Below are positions 1 through 5,530 of a DNA stretch of 13,913 nt, one piece after another. Location of the stretch: contig CANRCI010000030.1 in NCBI GenBank assembly GCA_947629075.1, positions 1 through 13,913 on the forward strand. Reading direction: 5' to 3'. The notes below the pieces were generated by a model that searched no databases, was not told the DNA's origin, and saw only the letters and a program-made list of their open reading frames with translations. Source of the DNA: an uncultured Bacilli bacterium. GTDB lineage: Bacteria; Bacillota_I; Bacilli_A; RF39; UBA660. Positions within the stretch are counted from its first letter, which is position 1. The number at the start of each line of letters is the position of its first letter. Both the position numbers and the translations under genes were made by a program.

Positions 1-9
1 CTTTAAAAT

Positions 10-136
10 TTAGTTTCGACACTCGATCAATGCTGATTTAGTGTCATATTTTATTGCTATTACCAATAAGGTAAGGAATAATAAAATGATAGCAATAAGC
101 CGAAGGACTTTTATAATAAAAGTTCTTTTTTTTCAT
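10..136 (-). pseudogene. small single-TM protein ORF, frameshifted at an A8 run
   Basis: On the minus strand an SD-like GAGGG sits 5 nt before an ATG (134-136), followed directly by an A8 run (126-133). Read as written, the ATG frame gives about 30 residues without a clear feature. Removing one A gives about 41 residues: a basic start (MKKRTFIIKVLR), one hydrophobic helix (LIAIILLFLTLLVIAIKY) and a short polar tail ending in TAA at 10-12. This looks like a small membrane protein about 80 nt downstream of the transglutaminase-like gene on the same strand, possibly co-transcribed. It could be decayed, a sequencing error in the homopolymer, or expressed by slippage. Alternatively the segment is not coding and belongs to a plus-strand structured transcript, because the same bases form a good terminator on the other strand. 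The family is not recognised. Confidence 0.3.
104..133 (+). terminator. rho-independent terminator-like hairpin
   Basis: The left arm (104-113) and right arm (117-126) form a 10-bp stem with one G-T pair and a 3-nt loop, followed by an unbroken T run through 133. It would end a transcript entering from before the window. Two further inverted repeats lie just upstream (18-45 and 51-98). The same bases encode the start of the minus-strand small ORF, so one of the two readings may be coincidence. Confidence 0.5.
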
Positions 137-215
137 TTTATCCCTCTTTTCTTTCTCAAGATTGGAGGACGACACTCACATCAAATGTTCCTATAAATGC
201 TATACTATGATTTAT

Positions 216-920
216 CTAACAATCTGTATAATAATAATGAACAGTTAATTTTTTTATTTTGCCATCTTGAAGTTCCGTTTTATAACCAGCACCATTTCTA
301 TACAAAGGTGTGTTAACATCTTCCGGACCATGAACTACAACTTCACCTTTTGTTTTCTCTTGATAGCTTTCATACGCATCTCCTAAGATACTTTTCCAAA
401 TTTTTTCAAAACTTTTGTCAGCTTCAGAAACATTTTTTTCTTTAGGTTTTGTAACTTGTCTTATTAACTCTTCTCTAACTGCTTTGGCCGTAACTTTTCC
501 TTTTACTTCAATCTCAAAAATTTTAGAATAATCATCTTTTTTACATAAAAAATTTAAACAAGGATCTAAAACGTATTCTTCTCCATTAAAATTAAAACAT
601 ATCCAAGAATGATAATACTTAGGAGTTCTTTCATCAAACTTTAAATTTCCTCTTTCAATATAGTCATCATCATTGAAAAAGATTATTGCCGATTCCGTTG
701 TTTCCCAACACCATCCTTCAAGTGCTCCAATTGACATCAAATCAAATATAGAACCTTCATAATCACTCAAAACTTCAATATGTAATTCACTTAATCTACT
801 TATCAAATATTTTACAATTTTTGGTTTTATTCTTTTAGAATGTAAGAAATTAAACTTTTCTTCTTCTGTTAAAGGTTTTTTGTCAATTCCTTTGCTTATT
901 ATTTCATTAATTCCAAACAT
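216..920 (-). CDS. transglutaminase-like superfamily protein (Cys-His-Asp triad)
   Basis: A 234-residue soluble protein with no signal peptide or membrane segment. Three motifs in the correct order and spacing for the transglutaminase-like/papain-like fold are visible: Cys71 in EGWCWETTESA, His104 in YYHSWICF and Asp119 in YVLDPCLN. The N-terminal 60 residues are helical and charged; the C-terminal third (about 150-234) is Lys/Glu-rich and not recognised. Family members include amidases, peptidases and transglutaminases, so the substrate cannot be named. The start is set by AAAGGGGA about 7 nt before the ATG. A promoter lies just upstream, and the gene is divergent from a second transglutaminase-like gene. 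Fold call fairly sure, function open. Confidence 0.75.
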   Translation of the reverse strand: MFGINEIISKGIDKKPLTEEEKFNFLHSKRIKPKIVKYLISRLSELHIEVLSDYEGSIFDLMSIGALEGWCWETTESAIIFFNDDDYIERGNLKFDERTPKYYHSWICFNFNGEEYVLDPCLNFLCKKDDYSKIFEIEVKGKVTAKAVREELIRQVTKPKEKNVSEADKSFEKIWKSILGDAYESYQEKTKGEVVVHGPEDVNTPLYRNGAGYKTELQDGKIKKLTVHYYYTDC

Positions 921-949
921 TTTTAATTTCCCCTTTCAAATTGTTGATT

Positions 950-978
950 ATTCTAACACAAAAATAACTCTTTTACAA
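950..978 (-). promoter_or_regulatory. promoter of the minus-strand transglutaminase-like gene
   Basis: On the minus strand a -35 TTGTAA (973-978) is followed after 17 nt by -10 TAGAAT (950-955), preceded by TG at the extended -10 position. It is about 30 nt upstream of the ATG and lies back to back with the promoter of the plus-strand neighbour. Confidence 0.6.
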
Positions 979-1015
979 CACTTTGATACAATGAGAAATA
1001 AACACATTAAAATTA

Positions 1016-1024
1016 TGTTATAAT
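1016..1024 (+). promoter_or_regulatory. extended -10 promoter of the plus-strand transglutaminase-like gene
   Basis: TGTTATAAT is a perfect extended -10. The -35 region 17 nt upstream (996-1001, AAATAA) is poor, as is common where an extended -10 is present. SD AGGTGG follows at about 1039-1044 and the ATG at 1054. Confidence 0.6.
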
Positions 1025-1053
1025 TAGGTAGAAAGTTCAGGTGGAAAAATCAA

Positions 1054-1893
1054 ATGACAAAAGAAGAAATAAATAAAAAAGTATTTGAATTGCAAAACGA
1101 TGAAGAAATTATTAATTTTGTGAAAGAACGATTAAATGAGCTCGAAATAAATAGCGTTGAAAAGACAGTTGGACAAAATTATACGGATAGTTTCCAAGAC
1201 TATATATCACAAAAGATGCACTATAAAGCAGCTGAAAATTTTAATGATGCAGAATGCCCTGACTTAGTGTATGATGATATAACTCCATATGTCAATTTGA
1301 TTAAAGAAATAAAAACAGGCACTTGGTATAACGAACTCACTCTATTTACTACAATCTTTTTTCTAATAGATGAATATTTACCCAATGACGATATAGGATT
1401 AGGTAGATATATGACATATGCATCACATAAAAATAAACGCTTATCAATCAAAACCGTTAGTGAAAATGGTGTTGCTTTTTGTTCTGAAAAAGCTGGGATG
1501 GCACACAATTTATTTAAGTTTTTAGGCATTGATTCCGAAGTTGTTTGTGGTGCTAGAGATTCTGAATTGCATTCATATAACTTTATTTATCCTAATGGAT
1601 ATGAAAACGAACCCATGGTCTTATTCGATCCATCACATTTTGTCAATTTTACCAATGGTAATGATAAAGTATCTTTAGGTTTTTATAAAGCCTTTCGTAG
1701 AGAAGATTATGAAGCATTAAAAAACGGAACACCAACACAAATAGATTTAACTAAGACAGAAGAAACTTATCGTAAATTATATGGTTATAATGGATTTTTT
1801 GATGGTTATGATTTCGAATACGAAACCCCTACTTATATTTATGGTTTAGAGAATGCTAAAAATTATAAAAACTCTAATCACGTAGGTAACTAA
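1054..1893 (+). CDS. transglutaminase-like superfamily protein (Cys-His-Asp triad)
   Basis: A 279-residue soluble protein without signal peptide. Residues 1-130 are mostly helical and unrecognised. The core then shows Cys143 (GVAFCSEKAGMAHNLFKFLG, the nucleophile at the start of a helix), His173 (ELHSYNFIYP) and Asp192 (VLFDPSHF), the standard transglutaminase-like order. The Ala/His-rich helix after the Cys, followed by a hydrophobic strand (DSEVVCG), is typical of the fold. The C-terminal 60 residues are Tyr-rich and lack a known motif. The start has SD AGGTGG about 9 nt upstream. Although it shares a divergent promoter region with another triad protein, the two show little similarity outside the active-site motifs, so they are not a recent duplication. 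Activity (protease, amidase or cross-linking) is unknown. Confidence 0.75.
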   Translation: MTKEEINKKVFELQNDEEIINFVKERLNELEINSVEKTVGQNYTDSFQDYISQKMHYKAAENFNDAECPDLVYDDITPYVNLIKEIKTGTWYNELTLFTTIFFLIDEYLPNDDIGLGRYMTYASHKNKRLSIKTVSENGVAFCSEKAGMAHNLFKFLGIDSEVVCGARDSELHSYNFIYPNGYENEPMVLFDPSHFVNFTNGNDKVSLGFYKAFRREDYEALKNGTPTQIDLTKTEETYRKLYGYNGFFDGYDFEYETPTYIYGLENAKNYKNSNHVGN

Positions 1894-1946
1894 AAAATTA
1901 CACATTTATCATTCAAACTCTTTCGGACTTATCACTATTATGAGAC

Positions 1947-1969
1947 ACAATAACATTGTTTATTTTTTT
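1947..1969 (+). terminator. weak terminator after the transglutaminase-like gene
   Basis: A 5-bp stem (ACAAT/ATTGT) with a 3-nt loop is followed by a T-rich tract containing T7 at 1963-1969. The stem is short, so termination here would be inefficient. Confidence 0.3.
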
Positions 1970-1998
1970 ACTACATCTTTTCACCTTCTCTATATAAT

Positions 1999-2027
1999 TT
2001 GTTTTTTAAAAAATACCATGTTATAAT
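1999..2027 (+). promoter_or_regulatory. promoter of the protease operon
   Basis: A -35 TTGTTT (1999-2004), a 17-nt spacer and an extended -10 TGTTATAAT (2019-2027). The SD AGGAGG (2043-2048) starts 15 nt further on, so the leader is very short. Confidence 0.7.
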
Positions 2028-2055
2028 TTAGTTATATAAAGTAGGAGGAAATTAA

Positions 2056-2880
2056 ATGAATAACAATTTATCAAATGTAAACACCTTTGAATTAGACGAC
2101 TTAGATCTGTCGCCAGAACAAATTTTAAGTTACTGGACCCCAGAGAGAAAAAAGAATGCAATCGCTATTGATACACTTTTTGAACCTGAAGTTGGTCTTG
2201 TAGAGGGAGAAAACGCTGTGACGACTGAGCCAAAAGAAGCTGATTTAACTAAAAGACCTTTTGAAGCAGCTGGAAAATTATTTTTTACCTTAGACAATAA
2301 AGACTTTGTCGGAAGTGCAAGTATCGTTGGTCAAAATAATATTCTTTTAACAGCAGCCCATTGTGTTCAAGATAGTAAAACTGGAGATATCGCTGAAAAC
2401 TTTCTTTTTTCACGTTGCTTTTCAGGTGAATCATCCGCAGAAGATATCGCTTTTAAAAAAATCGTTTTGAAAGAAAATTGGGTAAAAGAAAAAAGTCGTA
2501 GATGGGACTATGCTTTTGCTATCCTTGCTACAAACTCTAATGTTTCAAAACCACTTCAATATGCTGTAAATATGGACTTAACAAACAAAACTGTAAATGC
2601 GTTTGGATATCCAGGTAATTTCTTTGAAGGAGCCCAAATGGTTTTCATCAATGGTTCTGTAAGTAAATCAGGAAACAATTTGTGGCGTTTACCAGGTAAT
2701 AGAATGCTTACTGGTTGCTCAGGAGGTCCTTGGGTTTTAGAAGACAATGAAACAGTAGTAGGTTTAAATGGAGCTTCAACAACTTTAAAAATACCTAACG
2801 TTTTATTATCTCCAATATTTGATTCGGAATTTGATAATCTATATCAATATACTGTATCTCTAGCAAAGGAGAGTGAATAA
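2056..2880 (+). CDS. trypsin-like (S1 family) serine protease without signal peptide
   Basis: A 274-residue protein with the chymotrypsin-fold catalytic triad: His102 in LLTAAHCV, Asp151 in RRWDYAFAIL and Ser222 in TGCSGGPW. The oxyanion-hole Gly220 and the GYPG loop (184-187) are also visible. Cys103 and Cys121 could match the Cys pair that flanks the active-site His in the family. Residues 1-70 precede the protease core; the YWTPERKKNA segment (26-35) resembles the pre-domain seen in some secreted bacterial and fungal trypsin-like peptidases and may be a propeptide. No hydrophobic signal sequence exists, so the protein appears cytoplasmic or is exported by another route. The start has a perfect AGGAGG 7 nt upstream and its own promoter. 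The next gene begins one base after the stop, so the pair is surely co-expressed. The substrate is unknown; the partner is an obvious candidate. Confidence 0.85.
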   Translation: MNNNLSNVNTFELDDLDLSPEQILSYWTPERKKNAIAIDTLFEPEVGLVEGENAVTTEPKEADLTKRPFEAAGKLFFTLDNKDFVGSASIVGQNNILLTAAHCVQDSKTGDIAENFLFSRCFSGESSAEDIAFKKIVLKENWVKEKSRRWDYAFAILATNSNVSKPLQYAVNMDLTNKTVNAFGYPGNFFEGAQMVFINGSVSKSGNNLWRLPGNRMLTGCSGGPWVLEDNETVVGLNGASTTLKIPNVLLSPIFDSEFDNLYQYTVSLAKESE

Positions 2881-2881
2881 T

Positions 2882-3244
2882 ATGAATTCTGTACGTTACT
2901 TTAAACTTTTAAATGGTGGGGCTTTCGTTGCCCAAATCGTCATCGAGTATCGTGAAAAGCAAACTGATGACAAAGGAGACGTAAGTTATGAAGCTAGTTG
3001 GAAAACTTGGTTTACACCAGGATACAGAGATGTTTTACAATTCGCTGAAAGAACAGTTGATCTATTACACGATTCACCAATTCCAGATGGAGCTCAAGTA
3101 AGAATAAACGTTTTCGTTGCAGCCGGAAACAGTGCACCAGCATCTGAACAATTTGTTTATGATAAAACAAGTGGAGCAATGGCTTGTTATAACATCACGG
3201 GAACAACCTTAAACAATCAATTATCCCTATTGTATCATCAATAA
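2882..3244 (+). CDS. 120-residue protein of unknown function, partner of the protease
   Basis: The ATG at 2882 has SD AAAGGAG (2866-2872) with 9-nt spacing. A GTG at 2873, in frame, lies directly on the SD and is not credible as a start. The protein has no signal peptide, no membrane segment and one Cys. Alternating hydrophobic residues in FVAQIVIEYRE, AQVRINVFVAAG and EQFVYDK suggest a compact beta-rich fold. The C-terminal stretch MACYNITGTTLNNQLSLLY looks like a conserved signature, but I cannot assign a named family. The gene follows the serine protease by one base and a strong terminator follows it, defining a two-gene unit. It may be a protease substrate, inhibitor, activator or effector; nothing in the sequence decides between these. 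Confidence 0.8.
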   Translation: MNSVRYFKLLNGGAFVAQIVIEYREKQTDDKGDVSYEASWKTWFTPGYRDVLQFAERTVDLLHDSPIPDGAQVRINVFVAAGNSAPASEQFVYDKTSGAMACYNITGTTLNNQLSLLYHQ

Positions 3245-3250
3245 AAAACG

Positions 3251-3272
3251 AGAAGCCGAAGCTTCTTTTTTT
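3251..3272 (+). terminator. terminator of the protease operon
   Basis: A 6-bp stem AGAAGC/GCTTCT with CGAA loop is followed by T6. It starts 6 nt after the stop codon of the 120-residue protein. Confidence 0.85.
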
Positions 3273-3337
3273 ATGTGAATTTATAAAAATTAAAAATACA
3301 ATAACTATTTCAACTAACAAAATATTATCAAGAATTA

Positions 3338-3346
3338 TGTTATAAT
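3338..3346 (+). promoter_or_regulatory. extended -10 promoter of the frameshifted gene
   Basis: TGTTATAAT, part of the 13-mer ATTATGTTATAAT that also occurs exactly at 1012-1024. The -35 region is weak. Transcription from here gives a leader of about 80 nt that contains an inverted repeat TAGAGAA/TTCTCTA (3376-3382 and 3398-3404), a possible 7-bp hairpin. Confidence 0.55.
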
Positions 3347-3436
3347 ATTAATATAATTTTACTTATGCATTTTGATAGAGAAATAATCATACCATACTTC
3401 TCTACTCCTTTGTGTGTTAATAAGAAGGTGAATATA

Positions 3437-4056
3437 TTGGAAGTATTAAGATATAAAGTAGATAGTGATTCCTATTATAATTATTATTTGATAAATGATG
3501 ATAAAAAATAGGAATAACATATTGTGATAATGGAGATTTGTATTTTACCCCATTTGAACTCGGTAAAGAAATAGATTTTTTGATTACAAAAGAAAATATG
3601 GTTATATATAATTTGTTTGATGACTTATACAAATTATTTAAAGAAGGAAATGTATTTCAAGTAAGCGATTATGATTTATTACAATGCAATGACATTAATG
3701 AAAAAAAGAAATTATATAAACGAGTTTTTATATCAAATCAAGAATTAAAAAATAGTGATCTGTATAAAAAAGTATTTGATAATGAAAAAATAATTTGGAT
3801 TAGTGATGATAGTGTTTCTTTTGACTATAAAACCGCTGACTCCATGACAATTAGTAACGAAGGTGATTATTTTAAATTGCGATTTACCTATTACGGAAAT
3901 GATTTACCCTACATAAGAAGTATTAGAATCCAAAATGTCCGTAGTAGATATAAACCATTTAATGGGCTTATGATGGATTTTTATAATAATTTACAAATGT
4001 ATGATCCAAATGCTCATCAAATGCAACAAGAAAAGCCAAAACAATTAATAAAATAA
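3437..4056 (+). CDS. uncharacterised protein, reading frame broken at an A6 run
   Basis: The first frame starts at TTG 3437, 6 nt after SD AAGGTG, and reads MEVLRYKVDSDSYYNYYLIN then DDKK before TAG (3509-3511). The stop directly follows an A6 run (3503-3508). Shifting to the -1 frame there continues as IGITYCDNGDLYFTPFELG and on to the stop at 4056. The joined product would be about 206 residues, and the junction reads as continuous protein. No SD precedes the TTG at 3538 or the ATG at 3598, so separate initiation is unlikely. The C-terminal part has a block with IRSIRIQNVRSRYKPFN and FYNNLQ that resembles a block I associate with uncharacterised Bacillota proteins; no function is known. No signal peptide. 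The break could be a true mutation, a homopolymer sequencing error, or -1 frameshifting/slippage on AAAAAA. Confidence 0.65.
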
Positions 4057-4083
4057 AATTATTGTGTTACCATTTCTATTATA

Positions 4084-4110
4084 AAAATCAATCGAAAGAT
4101 TGGTTTTTTT
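4084..4110. terminator. terminator between convergent genes
   Basis: A 10-bp stem (4084-4093 with 4098-4107, one T-G pair) around a GAAA tetraloop, with T7 at 4104-4110 on the plus strand. On the minus strand it is also followed by a T-rich tract, so it can serve both the frameshifted gene and the short minus-strand gene. Confidence 0.8.
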
Positions 4111-4118
4111 GTTGTGTT

Positions 4119-4358
4119 TTAATATTTTCGATAATTAATGGATAAAAAATCATCAAAAGTTTTAATAATTTCATCGTCTTTAAACGCTGAAAAATGATGC
4201 AAAATTTTATTAATGTAATCCTTGTTATTAGCATAATTTTGGAATAACTGTGGGTATTCTCTATGATAATTTCCTAGAAGCATTATTACCCCGAGTAATT
4301 CTGTTTTATAATCAACAGTTATATGAATTCCATTAACTTTTTTATGAATACTTTGCAT
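4119..4358 (-). CDS. short DUF4932-like protein, possibly truncated
   Basis: About 79 residues from the ATG at 4358. The upstream AGGTG gives 6-nt spacing to this ATG; the ATG at 4361 is 3 nt closer, and the in-frame GTG at 4367 is part of the SD itself. The segment DYKTELLGVIMLLGNYHREY, followed by YINKILHHFSAFKDDEIIK, resembles the N-terminal region of DUF4932-type proteins as I recall them (ELL..I..L.NY..EY...F..yK...v). Those are usually several hundred residues and carry an HExxH-like metal site further on; that part is absent here. The ORF stops about 10 nt before a terminator, so no continuation is possible. It is either a remnant or a free-standing N-terminal module. Promoter and SD are intact. 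No signal peptide. Confidence 0.55.
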   Translation of the reverse strand: MQSIHKKVNGIHITVDYKTELLGVIMLLGNYHREYPQLFQNYANNKDYINKILHHFSAFKDDEIIKTFDDFLSINYRKY

Positions 4359-4375
4359 CATTATCACCTACACTT

Positions 4376-4404
4376 ATTTTAACAGATAAGAGATGAGGCA
4401 ACAA
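4376..4404 (-). promoter_or_regulatory. promoter of the short DUF4932-like gene
   Basis: On the minus strand a -35 TTGTTG (4399-4404), a 17-nt spacer and -10 TAAAAT (4376-4381), with TG at the extended -10 position (TGTTAAAAT). Confidence 0.65.
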
Positions 4405-4452
4405 CCATTTTAAATTGCATCTCATAATATGTTTTGATTGATACAGAAACTG

Positions 4453-4477
4453 TTTGCAAGATTAGTAATCTTGCAAA
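4453..4477. promoter_or_regulatory. 25-bp perfect palindrome, candidate operator
   Basis: TTTGCAAGATTA, then a central G, then TAATCTTGCAAA: twelve bases on each side match perfectly. Neither strand has a T-tract typical of a terminator. It lies 14 bp upstream of the -35 box of the YHYH gene and about 50 bp behind the -35 of the minus-strand gene. The central AAGATTA-G-TAATCTT has the 7-1-7 layout of Fur/Zur/PerR boxes, but the bases are not a known consensus that I can confirm. Confidence 0.55.
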
Positions 4478-4491
4478 ATATTAATTAATAA

Positions 4492-4520
4492 TTGCTATAG
4501 TATTTAAAAATATGTATAAT
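4492..4520 (+). promoter_or_regulatory. promoter of the YHYH-domain gene
   Basis: A -35 TTGCTA (4492-4497), a 17-nt spacer and a perfect -10 TATAAT (4515-4520). The SD-like AGAGG (4543-4547) follows. Confidence 0.7.
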
Positions 4521-4552
4521 AAAAGCGATATAAATATGTGATAGAGGTAATT

Positions 4553-5467
4553 ATGAAAAAGAAAAAATTAAGTATTTTATTGGTATGTTTAATATGTTTG
4601 TTTATCCCAAAGGCGGTATTTGCCCACCCTGGAAGGACAAACAGTAGCGGATGTCATACATGTAAGACAAATTGTGCCAAATGGGGATTAACCCAAGGAG
4701 AATATCATTGTCATAGTGGTAATACATATAAAAATTCCAAGGGTCAAGTATTTAGTTCAGATGGGTCAATGATTAGTAGTTCATCTACTAAAAATACCAC
4801 CAATAGTAATAAAAATAATACCACAGGTAATAGTAACAATAATGCCCAACAATCTGTTGTTAAAAAGACTACCAAAAGTAGTGATAATACTTTAAAGTCA
4901 ATGACTATTGATGGTAAAAATATTGAGTTATCTGATAAAATGAACTACAAAACAAAAAAAGAAAAAGTAGATATTTCAGTAAAAACAAATGATAGTAAAG
5001 CAACTTATAGTATCGACAATCATTCCTTAAAGATTGGAACAAATACCATTAATATAAAAGTGACAGCCGAAAAGGGAAATGTAAGAAACTATAGTATATC
5101 AATAGATAGAGAAAAACTAAGCAATAATACAAACATAAAAATAATGGTTGATGATGAAAAAATTAACTTTGTTCTTGGCGAAGCTGATGTTAACGTATCT
5201 TCTGATACTAACAATTTAAATTATACCTATGAATTGGAAGATAAAAACGCAAAAGTCAAAGTTGAAGGAGATAAAGATCTAAAATCCGGAGAAAATACTG
5301 TAATATTTACTGTGACTGCAGAAGATGGGACTGAAGCAAAATACAATTTAAAAGTTAATAAATACACAGAGACCGATGAAACAATGGGTGCAATATTAGG
5401 CCTAGCCACAACCGGTGGTATTGGTTATGGAACTTATCATCTTATTAAAAAAATGAAGAAAAAATAA
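4553..5467 (+). CDS. exported YHYH-domain protein with cadherin-like beta-sandwich repeats
   Basis: The ATG at 4553 follows AGAGG by 5 nt; the in-frame GTG at 4538 has no SD and would put extra residues before the signal peptide. Of 304 residues, 1-24 are a signal peptide (four Lys, a hydrophobic core, cleavage likely after AVFA). Residues 25-56 are a YHYH-type domain rich in possible metal ligands: His25, Cys34, His35, Cys37, Cys41, His52, Cys53 and His54. A Ser/Thr/Asn-rich linker (about 62-110) leads to two cadherin-like beta-sandwich domains (about 112-186 and 193-269, each ending in TAE.G....Y.i.). A short hydrophobic segment (278-296) and a Lys-rich tail form a C-terminal membrane anchor; there is no LPxTG motif. 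It is therefore likely a surface protein. Metal binding is inferred from the residues only; the true role is unknown. Confidence 0.85.
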   Translation: MKKKKLSILLVCLICLFIPKAVFAHPGRTNSSGCHTCKTNCAKWGLTQGEYHCHSGNTYKNSKGQVFSSDGSMISSSSTKNTTNSNKNNTTGNSNNNAQQSVVKKTTKSSDNTLKSMTIDGKNIELSDKMNYKTKKEKVDISVKTNDSKATYSIDNHSLKIGTNTINIKVTAEKGNVRNYSISIDREKLSNNTNIKIMVDDEKINFVLGEADVNVSSDTNNLNYTYELEDKNAKVKVEGDKDLKSGENTVIFTVTAEDGTEAKYNLKVNKYTETDETMGAILGLATTGGIGYGTYHLIKKMKKK

Positions 5468-5484
5468 AATATGAAATTATAGCA

Positions 5485-5516
5485 AAAAAGTAGACATAAA
5501 AGTGTGTCTACTTTTT
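5485..5516. terminator. bidirectional terminator between the YHYH and MMPL genes
   Basis: A 12-bp perfect stem, AAAAAGTAGACA (5485-5496) with TGTCTACTTTTT (5505-5516), around an 8-nt loop. T-tracts follow on both strands, so it serves both convergent genes. Confidence 0.9.
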
Positions 5517-5530
5517 CATATACTCTTTAA

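Noticed and set aside
17..177. CGACACTC occurs twice, at 17-24 and 170-177, as if it were a target-site duplication of a small element.
   Set aside because: No terminal inverted repeats lie inside the copies, the unit is only 8 bp, and no transposase or element remnant is seen.
216..1893. The two divergent transglutaminase-like genes as a toxin-antitoxin pair.
   Set aside because: Both are of enzyme size with complete triads, are on opposite strands, and neither resembles an antitoxin.
2873..2881. GTG start that would extend the 120-residue protein by three residues and overlap the protease gene.
   Set aside because: The GTG directly abuts the SD (no spacing), while the ATG at 2882 has normal 9-nt spacing.
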